Shown here in pieces: positions 9,403-17,326 of a stretch of 64,000 bases of DNA (position 1 is the first letter of the stretch; each line of letters starts with the position of its first letter). A program made the translations under genes and the position numbers. Source of the stretch: Neisseria mucosa (GTDB lineage Bacteria; Pseudomonadota; Gammaproteobacteria; Burkholderiales; Neisseriaceae); the NCBI RefSeq assembly GCF_003044445.1, contig NZ_POWX01000001.1:62001-126000 (forward strand). The letters run 5' to 3'. Below the pieces are notes generated by a model. The model searched no databases. It was given only the letters and a program-made list of their open reading frames with translations, and had not been told where the DNA came from.

Positions 9403-10560
9403 TTACTCCACTTGGTAACCGCGCATTTTTTTGCGGTTTTCATAATCGACGCGCAACAACAAAGTGATGCACACCAGCATGACCACAACCGCCGAACCGC
9501 CGTAAGACATCAACGGCAACGGCAGCCCCTTGGTCGGCAAAATGCCGATGTTGACGCCGATATTGAAGAAACTTTGAATACCTATCCAAACACCGATGCC
9601 GTTGGCGACATACGCGCCGAACGTCAAATCCAAATCGCGCGCCTGCCGTCCGATGGAAAAGGCGCGGACGACCAGCCAAACATAGCAAGCAACCAAAATA
9701 CACATACCCAAAAAGCCGAATTCCTCGCCGATGACGGCAAAGATAAAGTCGGTATGCGCCTCGGGCAGGTAGAAGCGTTTTTCCAAGCTCGCGCCCAAGC
9801 CCTGACCGAACCATTCGCCGCGCGCAATCGCCATCAGCGAATGCGTCAACTGGTAGCCTTTGCCCAAAGGGTCCGCCCACGGATTCAAAAACGCCGATAC
9901 GCGCGCCATGCGATAAGGCGCAAGCATAATCGCCGCCGTCATGAATGAAGCCAGAATCATCCCCATCATGATGAAATACTTGGCAGGGAAACCCGCCAAA
10001 AACACCATAGCCATCGTAACGCCGACAATGACGACGAACGAACCGAAGTCGGGCTGGAACATAATCAACACCAAACCCGCGGCAATCAGCCCGCCCGGAA
10101 ACATAATCTTCTTCACGCTCTGCAACACTTCCGCCTTGCGCGTGAACAGGCTGGACAAATACAAAACGACGGCAAGCTTGAACAACTCCGTCGGCTGGAT
10201 ATTGACCGGTCCCGCGTGAATCCAGCGGGTTGCCCCGTTAATCTCCCGCCCCAAAAACAAAACCAGCAGCAGCAAAAGCCCCGAGAAGCCGAAATACCAG
10301 GGCATAAGCTTTTTCCAAGTGTTTATGCTGATAAAAGACAGGCCGATGCACACAGAAACACCGACCGCGACAAACAAAGCCTGCTTGCCGACAAAAGAAA
10401 ACTGCGTACCGCCCTCCGCCGCCGCGTAAGCAATCGAAGCGGAATAAATCATCACCAGGCTGAACACGGTCATCAACACCGTCATCCACAAAAGCGATGT
10501 ATCGAATTTCTGACCGCTGCGGGAAATCGGGCGGTCGAGAATTTTGGAAAGACTAATCAT
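9403..10560 (-). CDS. ftsW: Septal peptidoglycan polymerase FtsW
   Basis: FtsW is the SEDS-family polymerase that polymerises lipid II at the septum together with FtsI. About ten membrane helices are visible in the 385-residue product. SEDS hallmarks include the GREINGATRWI loop, the LPEAHTDFIFAVIGEEFGF segment near residue 270 and the GLPLPLMSYGGSA motif near 345. The ATG at 10560 is preferred over a TTG eight codons upstream that falls in the DUS-rich spacer. murG follows after 3 nt. Confidence 0.96.
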   Translation of the reverse strand: MISLSKILDRPISRSGQKFDTSLLWMTVLMTVFSLVMIYSASIAYAAAEGGTQFSFVGKQALFVAVGVSVCIGLSFISINTWKKLMPWYFGFSGLLLLLVLFLGREINGATRWIHAGPVNIQPTELFKLAVVLYLSSLFTRKAEVLQSVKKIMFPGGLIAAGLVLIMFQPDFGSFVVIVGVTMAMVFLAGFPAKYFIMMGMILASFMTAAIMLAPYRMARVSAFLNPWADPLGKGYQLTHSLMAIARGEWFGQGLGASLEKRFYLPEAHTDFIFAVIGEEFGFLGMCILVACYVWLVVRAFSIGRQARDLDLTFGAYVANGIGVWIGIQSFFNIGVNIGILPTKGLPLPLMSYGGSAVVVMLVCITLLLRVDYENRKKMRGYQVE

Positions 10561-10587
10561 GAACAAACATCCGTTACGGAACAAACG

Positions 10588-10624
10588 TTTCAGACGACCT
10601 TTTGGATATACGGGTCGTCTGAAA
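10588..10624. repeat. Tail-to-tail DUS pair upstream of ftsW
   Basis: TTTCAGACGACC and GGTCGTCTGAAA flank about 12 nt. The inverted arrangement is opposite to the usual terminator pairs and lies just upstream of the ftsW start. Confidence 0.6.
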
Positions 10625-10746
10625 ATATCGAAAATCAGAAAAACGTCATTCTAAAGGTTTCTTGGCAAAGCAACAATTCAGATTCTTTAAAGACAGTCGG
10701 ATTCCGGCATTCTTTGCGCCCTCCCCTACCCTTTGATACCCAAAAA

Positions 10747-10784
10747 AGGTCGTCTGAAAACGTTTTTATGTTTTCAGACGACCT
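10747..10784 (-). terminator. Paired DUS terminator after amidase gene
   Basis: Inverted AGGTCGTCTGAAA copies form a hairpin about 50 nt past the amidase stop at 10837. A run of A on the plus strand supplies the T tract of the minus-strand transcript. Confidence 0.65.
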
Positions 10785-10836
10785 TTTATGAATCTTTTCT
10801 TCGATCAAATAGACCGCTTTTTATCCAATGCACCCC

Positions 10837-12333
10837 CTAAACCAACTGCGGTATTTCCGCCCACGGCTGTATCTGTTCCAACTGCGCAGCGAGGCTAAGC
10901 AGCGTGTCTTCGCGCCCGTGTGCGGCGGCGAACTGGGTGCCGACGGGCAGCCCGTTATGCCGGTAAAGCGGCACGCTCATGGCGGGGTTGCCGCTCATGT
11001 TCAGCGGCGATGTATAGCCGACGTATTGCAGCGTTGCAGCGGCTTCTTTTTCTAAAAACGGGTTGTTTTTCAACAGAAAACCCAAACGCAGCGTGCCGAA
11101 CGGCAGGCGCATGGCTTTTTGCGCGGCGGGTGGCGGCATCAGCTCGCCGATTTTCGGCGTGGTGCGCGGGCAGACGGGCGTCATCAACACGTCGTAGCGC
11201 GTAAAAAATGCTTTGGCGGCACGTTCCTGCGCCAGCATCACGTCGCGCGCCCATGCCATTTCGCCCGCGCTGATTTGCCGCCCCTGCACAATCATTGCCC
11301 ACGTTGTCGGCTCAAGCAGGTGGTGCGGCAGTTTTTGTCCGGTTTCATATTGATATTGGTAGAACAGTTTTGCCGTTTCGCCCATGACGATGATGCGGGC
11401 GGCTCGGTTGAGCTGTTCGGGCGGCGCAAAATCGGGCGTGGCTTCTTCCAATTCGTGTCCCGCGTCTTGCATCAGTTTCAAACTATGGGCGAACGCGGCT
11501 TCCGTGCCTTCGTCGTTGCCGCCGCCAAACCATGTCTGTTTCCAAAAAGCGATTTTCAGACGACCTGCTTCTTGTTTCAGGCTGTCTGCAAAACCATTTT
11601 CGGGCGGCGGCGGGCAGGCATATAGGGCGCGGGCTTGGGTTTTGGCGGCGATGTCCAGCAAAACCGCGCTGTCGCGCACGCTGCGGGTCAACACATGATC
11701 GCATACCAAACCTTGCCACGCCTCCGATGCGTTCGGTGCGTAACTGCTGCGGCCGCGCGTGGGTTTCAGCCCGAACACGCCGCAGTTGTGCGCGGGCAAG
11801 CGGATGGAGCCGCCGCCGTCGCTGCCGTGCGCTGCGGGGACGACGCCCGAAGCCACTGCCGCCGCCGCGCCCCCGCTGCTGCCGCCTGCGGTGTAATCCA
11901 AATGCCACGGATTGCGCGTGATGCCGTAGATTTCGGTTTCGGTAACGGGATACGCGCCCCATTCGGGCGTGGTGGTTTTGCCGAACACGCGCAGCCCCGC
12001 ATCGAGATAGGCTTGGGTCAAATCGCTGTTTTGCTTGGCAATGTAATGCTGCATCATGCGCGAACCCGACCATGTCGGCGCGCCTTCCCAATCCGCCAGC
12101 AGGTCTTTGAGCAAAAACGGCACGCCCGCCAGCGGCGTATCGGCATTTTCAGACGACCCCTGCCACGCCGCCGCGCGTTCGCGCAAATCGTGCGCCAATA
12201 GATTGAGCTTGGGATTGACTTCGTCCAAGCGGTTTAAAGCAGCTTGCAACACTTCATCGGCGGAGACTTCTTTTTTGCGGATCAGTTCTGCCAAACCGAC
12301 GGCATCGTAACGGATGTAGTCTTGAAAATTCAT
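10837..12333 (-). CDS. Amidase signature family protein
   Basis: Amidase-signature enzymes hydrolyse amide bonds with a Lys-cisSer-Ser triad. In this 498-residue protein the triad can be placed as Lys76 (VPFLLKD), Ser152 (TAGGSSGG) and Ser176 (GSDGGGSIR), with the usual 24-residue spacing between the serines. The start at 12333 has GAAAGGAAA upstream; nine further upstream codons would be outside the family's N-terminus. It lies between ftsW and murD, flanked by DUS hairpins and a Correia-type element, which looks like an insertion into the dcw order. It could be an aliphatic amidase or a nylon-oligomer-hydrolase-like enzyme. A GatA role is unlikely because no gatB or gatC is adjacent. Confidence 0.88.
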   Translation of the reverse strand: MNFQDYIRYDAVGLAELIRKKEVSADEVLQAALNRLDEVNPKLNLLAHDLRERAAAWQGSSENADTPLAGVPFLLKDLLADWEGAPTWSGSRMMQHYIAKQNSDLTQAYLDAGLRVFGKTTTPEWGAYPVTETEIYGITRNPWHLDYTAGGSSGGAAAAVASGVVPAAHGSDGGGSIRLPAHNCGVFGLKPTRGRSSYAPNASEAWQGLVCDHVLTRSVRDSAVLLDIAAKTQARALYACPPPPENGFADSLKQEAGRLKIAFWKQTWFGGGNDEGTEAAFAHSLKLMQDAGHELEEATPDFAPPEQLNRAARIIVMGETAKLFYQYQYETGQKLPHHLLEPTTWAMIVQGRQISAGEMAWARDVMLAQERAAKAFFTRYDVLMTPVCPRTTPKIGELMPPPAAQKAMRLPFGTLRLGFLLKNNPFLEKEAAATLQYVGYTSPLNMSGNPAMSVPLYRHNGLPVGTQFAAAHGREDTLLSLAAQLEQIQPWAEIPQLV

Positions 12334-12421
12334 GGGTTTTCCTTTCGGATTGATCAACACACGTTTTGTCGGTCAGGCATGACTGCCCGCCGCTTCGCCG
12401 TTTGCCCGCATAGGCAATTTT

Positions 12422-12528
12422 TATAGTGGATTAAATTTAAACCAGTACGGCGTTGCCTCGCCTTGCCGTACTATCTGTACTGTCTGCGGCTTCGTCGCCT
12501 TGTCCTGATTTAAATTTAATCCACTATA
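12422..12528. repeat. Correia repeat enclosed element, short form
   Basis: The 107-nt element begins TATAGTGGATTAA and ends with its inverted copy TTAATCCACTATA. Its interior has the CAGTACGGCGTTGCCTCGCC and CTGTCTGCGGCTTCGTCGCC blocks known from Correia elements, with the central part missing. Such elements are non-autonomous, insert at TA and can carry promoter or RNase III processing signals. It lies between amidase and murD. Confidence 0.9.
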
Positions 12529-12581
12529 AGAAACAGTAGCACCGTATAAAGTAAAGAAACAAGTTTGCCGTTGCTGCAAAA

Positions 12582-12619
12582 AGGTCGTCTGAAACCGACT
12601 TGACGTTTTCAGACGACCT
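12582..12619 (-). terminator. Paired DUS terminator after murD
   Basis: Inverted AGGTCGTCTGAAA copies lie 62 nt past the murD stop. A third DUS is close to the stop codon itself (about 12670). Confidence 0.6.
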
Positions 12620-12681
12620 TTGAGGCAATGGCGCACAAGGTTTACGGTAAAACCAACCCTCTTTTCATCTTTCAGACGACC

Positions 12682-14037
12682 TTACAAAGCCTTAAACGCT
12701 TCGATAAACACTTCCGAACGGTGCGCATAGCCTTTGAACATATCAAAGCTCGCGCAGGCGGGGCTGAGCAGCACGATATCGCCCGCTTCGGCTTGGGCGT
12801 ATGCCGTCTGAACCGCTTCTTCCAAAGTGGCGCAGTCGGTCATATCCAGATCGCAGCCGTCCAAATCGCGGCGGATTTGCGGCGCATCGACGCCGATCAG
12901 GAACACGCCTTTTGCCTTGCCGGCAAGCGCGTCGCGCAGAGGCGTGAAGTCCTGCCCTTTACCCATACCACCCAAAATCACGAAGAGCGGATTTTGCAAA
13001 CCGGCAATCGCGGCGGCGGTCGCGCCGACGTTCGTGCCTTTGCTGTCGTCGATAAACACCACGCCGTTTTTCTCGCCGATTTTTTCGACGCGGTGCGGCA
13101 GGCCTTGGAAGGTTTTAACGTGTTCGAGCAATGCTTCGCGCGGCAAACCGACGGCTTCGCACAAGGCAACGGCAGCCATCACGTTAGCGGCGTTGTGCAG
13201 GCCTTGCAACGGAATGTCTTGCGTGGCAATCAAATCTTCATTGCCCTGTTTCAGAGTGCGAAGCCCGCCCGTGGTGCGACCTTCCTTATCCAACCAAAAA
13301 TCGGCTTCGTGTTCCAACGAAAACCATTTCACCTCGCGCCCGGCACGCTTCATGGCGCGGCAGAACACGTCGTCCGCATTCAAAACCTGCACGCCATCGC
13401 CACGGAAAATCTTGGCTTTGGTATGCGCGTAGTCGAGCAAATCGTCGTAGCGGTCGAGATGGTCTTCGGAAATGTTCAGCACCGTCGCCGCAGTCGGGCG
13501 CAGGCTTTCGGTGTTTTCCAGTTGGAAGCTGGAAAGCTCCAACACCCACACGTCCGCCTTTTTACCTTCGCGCTGCAATTCCGCTTCCAAAACCGGCGTG
13601 CCGATATTGCCCGCGATGACGGTATCCAGCCCGCACTTGATGCAAAGATAGCCGACCAGGCTCGTTACCGTGGTTTTGCCGTTGCTGCCGGTAATCGCAA
13701 TCACCTTGTCGCCACGGCGGTTCACAATGTCCGCCAACAATTCAATGTCGCCCAACACACGCCCGCCGTTTTGCTTGAACGCCTCGATATCCGGCTGACG
13801 CTCACTGATGCCCGGACTGAGCGCCAGAATATCGAAGCCGTTGGAGAGCGCATCTTTCAGACGACCCGTGTAAAACACCAGCCCGTCAAACATCTTACCG
13901 ATTTGCGACACGCGCTCCGGTTTCAACTCCGCATCATAAGCGGCCACCTCCGCGCCGTTTTTGCGCAGGTAGGCAATCATGGAAATGCCCGTACCGCCGA
14001 GTCCGGCGACGAGGATTTTTTTATCTTGGAAAGTCAT
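12682..14037 (-). CDS. murD: UDP-MurNAc-L-alanine--D-glutamate ligase
   Basis: MurD adds D-glutamate to UDP-MurNAc-L-Ala in the cytoplasm. The 451-residue protein has the N-terminal GLGGTGISM loop (12-20), the ATP loop GSNGKTT at 117-123, the central motif ISEDHLDRYD and a C-terminal LSPACASFDMFKGY block. Two uptake sequences lie inside the gene: one of the resident dialect and one exact ATGCCGTCTGAA. It is the most upstream dcw gene visible here; the cluster does not continue with mraY on the same side, since a Sel1 protein follows. Confidence 0.97.
   Translation of the reverse strand: MTFQDKKILVAGLGGTGISMIAYLRKNGAEVAAYDAELKPERVSQIGKMFDGLVFYTGRLKDALSNGFDILALSPGISERQPDIEAFKQNGGRVLGDIELLADIVNRRGDKVIAITGSNGKTTVTSLVGYLCIKCGLDTVIAGNIGTPVLEAELQREGKKADVWVLELSSFQLENTESLRPTAATVLNISEDHLDRYDDLLDYAHTKAKIFRGDGVQVLNADDVFCRAMKRAGREVKWFSLEHEADFWLDKEGRTTGGLRTLKQGNEDLIATQDIPLQGLHNAANVMAAVALCEAVGLPREALLEHVKTFQGLPHRVEKIGEKNGVVFIDDSKGTNVGATAAAIAGLQNPLFVILGGMGKGQDFTPLRDALAGKAKGVFLIGVDAPQIRRDLDGCDLDMTDCATLEEAVQTAYAQAEAGDIVLLSPACASFDMFKGYAHRSEVFIEAFKAL
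12801..12812 (+). repeat. AT-DUS (meningococcal dialect) inside murD
   Basis: This is an exact ATGCCGTCTGAA within the coding sequence, unlike the resident AGGTCGTCTGAA dialect that dominates the window. Confidence 0.7.
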
Positions 14038-14100
14038 TTTGGTTTTGTCCTAAAACAAATCATATTGAGCGGGGAGATGTCCGCCCCCTGCCTAAACCGC

Positions 14101-14113
14101 TTTCAGACGGCAT
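14101..14113 (-). repeat. AT-DUS (meningococcal dialect) between Sel1 gene and murD
   Basis: An exact ATGCCGTCTGAAA is read on the minus strand in the 86-nt spacer between the Sel1-protein stop and murD. Confidence 0.7.
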
Positions 14114-14123
14114 TGCGAACCGA

Positions 14124-15260
14124 TTAATAACCCGCCTTCAGGCGTTGGTAATTGTCGCAGCCGTTTTGGTCTCCGTTTTGACACGCCTTGCCAAGCCATT
14201 CTTGAGCGAGCGCAAGATCTTGGCGCACGCCGTGCCCTTTGTAATACATTACGCCCAAATTGGATTGGGCTTTGGCTAACCCCTGTGCTGCCGCCTGCCG
14301 ATACCATTTGACCGCTTCGGCATCATCCCGGCGCACGCCTTGTCCATTTTCATACAACACGCCCAAATTGAATTGGGCTTGGGCTAAACCCTGCGCTGCC
14401 GCCTGCCGAAACCATTTGACCGCTTCGGCATCATCCCGGCGCACGCCGCGTCCTTCGGCATACATCACGCCCAAATTGTATTGAGCTTCGACTAACCCTT
14501 GCTCCGCCGCCTTACGGAACCATTTGACCACTTCAGCATCGTCTTGGCGCACGCCTTGCCCATTTTCATACATCACGCCCAAATTGAATTGAGCTTGGGC
14601 TACCCCCTGTTCCGCCGCCTGCCGATACCATCTGACCGCTTCGGCATCGTCTTGGCGCACGCCTTGTCCTTCGTCATACATCACGCCCAAATTATATTGG
14701 GCTGCTGCATTTCCCTGTTCTGCCGCCTGCCGATACCATTTGACTGCTTCGGCATCATCCTGGCGCACGCCGCGCCCGGTTTCATACATCCCGCCCAAAT
14801 TGAATTGGGCTTGGGCTAACCCCTGATCCGCCGCCTGCCGATACCATTTGACCGCTTCAGCATCATCCTGGCGCACGCCTTGTCCATTTTCATACATCCC
14901 GCCCAAATTGAATTGGGCTTGGGCCAACCCCTGATCCGCCGCCTGCCGATACCATTTGACCGCTTCGGCATCGTCTTGGCGCACTCCTTGCCCTTGTTCA
15001 TACATCACGCCCAAACTATATTGAGCTTGAGCATTCCCTTGTTCTGCCGCCTTGCGATACCACTGCACTGCCTGTTTATAATCCTGACGAACTCCTTCGC
15101 CTTTGTAATACATCCAACCCAAATTATTTTGGGCGTATGCATTCCCTTGCTCCGCAGCTTGAAGCATTTTCTTAAAATTTGGCACATCATCAACCCAAGC
15201 TGCTTGCCCTATGCCCAAAGCCAGCAAAGCAACCATCATTTTTTTCAACCATGTGTTCAT
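14124..15260 (-). CDS. Secreted Sel1-repeat protein
   Basis: The 378-residue protein starts with an N-terminal hydrophobic export signal (about residues 1-21). It then consists of nine tandem Sel1-like (TPR-related) repeats of about 36 residues, each reading roughly AQxNLGxMYExGxGVRQDDAEAVKWYRQAAxQG. The last repeat diverges and is followed by a short Cys-containing tail. Such solenoids bind other proteins in the periplasm or at the surface. The repeats are also nearly identical as DNA (108-nt units), so copy number could change by recombination. The partner is unknown. It lies upstream of murD, 86 nt away, on the same strand. Confidence 0.9.
   Translation of the reverse strand: MNTWLKKMMVALLALGIGQAAWVDDVPNFKKMLQAAEQGNAYAQNNLGWMYYKGEGVRQDYKQAVQWYRKAAEQGNAQAQYSLGVMYEQGQGVRQDDAEAVKWYRQAADQGLAQAQFNLGGMYENGQGVRQDDAEAVKWYRQAADQGLAQAQFNLGGMYETGRGVRQDDAEAVKWYRQAAEQGNAAAQYNLGVMYDEGQGVRQDDAEAVRWYRQAAEQGVAQAQFNLGVMYENGQGVRQDDAEVVKWFRKAAEQGLVEAQYNLGVMYAEGRGVRRDDAEAVKWFRQAAAQGLAQAQFNLGVLYENGQGVRRDDAEAVKWYRQAAAQGLAKAQSNLGVMYYKGHGVRQDLALAQEWLGKACQNGDQNGCDNYQRLKAGY
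14210..15170 (-). repeat. Tandem 108-nt coding repeats
   Basis: About nine consecutive 108-nt units encode the Sel1 repeats. The central units are almost identical in nucleotide sequence, which points to recent duplication or gene conversion. Confidence 0.85.
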
Positions 15261-15506
15261 CTTAAAATCCTTTTTTATTCAGAATGTTTTTGGGTTTGTC
15301 TATGTATTTCAGACGACCTTGGGAAAGGCTTCATTATCCTACTTAATCCAATGTACGGTAAGCATTACAACTTTGTTGTAGTTCCGTAGGTCGAATTCCT
15401 GAATCCGACATTTCAAAATTACCACAACAGTCAATCGATAGAATCAGATATTTTAATTTTGCAGAATACGAATATCCCGCCCGAAAAAAATACTTTTCAG
15501 ACGACC

Positions 15507-15986
15507 TCAAGCTTCAAAATAACCGTCCACGCCGTATTGCTTTAAGACGTTTTTCAGTTCGGGAATGCGGATTGCGGGATCGACCGCCATCGGCGGCATG
15601 GGCGGTTCTACGCCTTCTTCGTTTTGGTTGCGCATCCAGTCCGCCATCGCAAAAATGCGGATAAGGACGGGCTCGGCGAGGTCTTTGCTGATTTCCAGTT
15701 CGTTCATGGCTTGGGCAAAGCAGGCGATCCATTCGTCGCGCACTTGCATATTCACGGCAAAGGGCATATGCCGCGCCCGCAGCATGGGATGGCCGTATTT
15801 CTGCTCGAACAAGGGCGGGCCGCCGAGCCAGCCGCTGAAAAATTCGTAGAGTTTTTCGCGAATCAGTGTCATGTCTTCGCCGTGCATCTGGCGCAGGGCG
15901 CGGTATTGCGGCTCGAGTTCCATCAAGTCGTAAAAGCGGTCGGTCAGGTTGCGGACGCCTGTTGCGCCGCCGAATGCGTGATACAT
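15507..15986 (-). CDS. Group II truncated haemoglobin
   Basis: This 159-residue globin matches the group II (trHbO/YjbI) family. Features are the N-terminal FGGATGVRNLTDRFYDLM, a helix-E region with FFSGWLGGPPLFEQKYGHPMLRARH containing the proximal histidine region, and a downstream W in VRDEWIACF. The family binds oxygen and has been linked to redox or nitrosative stress. The ATG at 15986 follows an AAAGAAAGA site; longer upstream frames run through DUS sequence and are not credible. The gene is monocistronic. Confidence 0.88.
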   Translation of the reverse strand: MYHAFGGATGVRNLTDRFYDLMELEPQYRALRQMHGEDMTLIREKLYEFFSGWLGGPPLFEQKYGHPMLRARHMPFAVNMQVRDEWIACFAQAMNELEISKDLAEPVLIRIFAMADWMRNQNEEGVEPPMPPMAVDPAIRIPELKNVLKQYGVDGYFEA

Positions 15987-16053
15987 GTCATTCTTTCTTT
16001 CAAGGTCGTCTGAAACGGGGATTTTAATGGACTGCGCCGCCTGCGTCATGCGC

Positions 16054-16114
16054 GAGGTCGTCTGAAAACGCGGCCGGTGCAAAATCAAACCGGCAAACGG
16101 GTTTTCAGACGACC
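16054..16114. repeat. Inverted DUS pair upstream of the globin gene
   Basis: AGGTCGTCTGAAAA and TTTTCAGACGACC flank about 35 nt, which itself contains a small CCGGT/ACCGG stem. It lies between the divergent globin and cidA-like genes. Confidence 0.6.
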
Positions 16115-16198
16115 CCAAGGGCGTTATGATTCAATTATTAACAAAGATTCATAAACTGCCCGTCTGCAAAGCGGCAAACCATAGAGGAAACCCGACCC

Positions 16199-16543
16199 AT
16201 GCACACCATCCGCGCCTTGCTCGTCCTGCTCGGCTGCCTCGCGCTCGGCGAAGCCGCCGCCTACCTTACGGGCATCAAGCTGCCCGGCAGCATTATCGGC
16301 ATGGGCATTTTGTTTGCCATGCTTCAGGCGGGGTGGGTGAAAGCCGAGTGGTTGCAGCAGCTTACCGACGCGCTGATGTCAAACCTGACGCTTTTCCTCG
16401 TACCGCCTTGCGTCGCTGTCATCAGCTATTTGGATTTGATTGCCGACAGTTGGCTGTCGATACTCGTCTCCGCCGCCGCCAGCACCGTGTGCGTCCTGTT
16501 GGTTACAGGTAAGGTACACCAATGGATACGGGAGAAAATCTGA
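16199..16543 (+). CDS. CidA/LrgA family membrane protein
   Basis: The 114-residue protein has about four membrane helices, with the family motifs LPGSIIGMGILFAML near residue 30 and LFLVPPCVAVISYLDLI near 65. CidA/LrgA proteins are holin-like and act with an LrgB/CidB partner in controlling murein hydrolase activity or in exporting small metabolites. Its stop overlaps the next start by one base (TGATG), so the pair is translationally coupled. Confidence 0.9.
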   Translation: MHTIRALLVLLGCLALGEAAAYLTGIKLPGSIIGMGILFAMLQAGWVKAEWLQQLTDALMSNLTLFLVPPCVAVISYLDLIADSWLSILVSAAASTVCVLLVTGKVHQWIREKI

Positions 16544-17244
16544 TGGACGGCATCCTTTCCCTGTGGCAACAGCCCAGCGTCCTGCTTTTCCTGACGCTGG
16601 CGGTTTACGCATTGGCACTCATCCTCCGCGCGCGGACGGGCTATCTGCTGCTCAACCCCGTCTTAATCAGCACCGTTACCCTGATTGCCTACCTCAAAAT
16701 CCTCGACATCGATTATGCCGTGTACCACGATGCCGCGCAGTTTATCGACTTCTGGCTCAAGCCCGCCGTCGTCGCGCTCGCCGTTCCGCTCTATCAAAAC
16801 CGTCAAAAAATCTTCAGCCAGTGGCTGCCTGTTATCGTCTCGCAGCTCGCCGGCAGCGTTACCGGCATCATCACGGGCATGTATTTCGCCAAATGGCTGG
16901 GCGCGGATCGCGAAGTCGTCCTCTCGCTCGCCGCCAAATCCGTGACCAACCCCATCGCCATTGAAATCACCCGCACCATAGGCGGCATCCCCGCCATCAC
17001 CGCCGCCACCGTCATTGTCGCCGGGCTGGTTGGGCAGATAGCCGGTTATACCGTACTTAAAAACACCGTCGTCATGCCCTCGTCGATCGGCATGTCGCTC
17101 GGCACCGCCTCACACGCCATGGGCATCGCCGCCTCGCTTGAACGCAGCCGGCGCATGGCGGCATACGCAGGGCTGGGACTGACCCTCAACGGCGTACTGA
17201 CCGCCGCCATCGCCCCGATTATCATCCCAGTATTAGGATTCTGA
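16543..17244 (+). CDS. CidB/LrgB family membrane protein
   Basis: The 233-residue polytopic protein shows the LrgB signature around SLAAKSVTNPIAIEITRTIGG (about 133-153) and a downstream GMSLGTASHAMGIA motif. It is the partner of the adjacent CidA/LrgA-type protein. The start at 16543 has GGAG eight nt upstream; a start seven codons earlier lies inside the previous gene. Whether the pair acts in autolysis or in transport cannot be told from sequence. Confidence 0.9.
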   Translation: MDGILSLWQQPSVLLFLTLAVYALALILRARTGYLLLNPVLISTVTLIAYLKILDIDYAVYHDAAQFIDFWLKPAVVALAVPLYQNRQKIFSQWLPVIVSQLAGSVTGIITGMYFAKWLGADREVVLSLAAKSVTNPIAIEITRTIGGIPAITAATVIVAGLVGQIAGYTVLKNTVVMPSSIGMSLGTASHAMGIAASLERSRRMAAYAGLGLTLNGVLTAAIAPIIIPVLGF

Positions 17245-17249
17245 ACACT

Positions 17250-17289
17250 TTTCAGACGACCCTCGATGAACCAAAAGGTCGTCTGAAAA
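17250..17289. repeat. Tail-to-tail DUS pair between cidB-like gene and argJ
   Basis: TTTTCAGACGACC and GGTCGTCTGAAAA are separated by about 14 nt. It may also act as a weak terminator for the cidAB-like pair. Confidence 0.55.
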
Positions 17290-17326
17290 CCAAATCAACA
17301 ACAACCCCAAACAAAGGAGCAGCAAA

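Noticed and set aside
14210..15170. CRISPR array suggested by regular DNA repeats
   Set aside because: The repeats are adjacent without spacers, 108 nt long and in frame, encoding Sel1 units.
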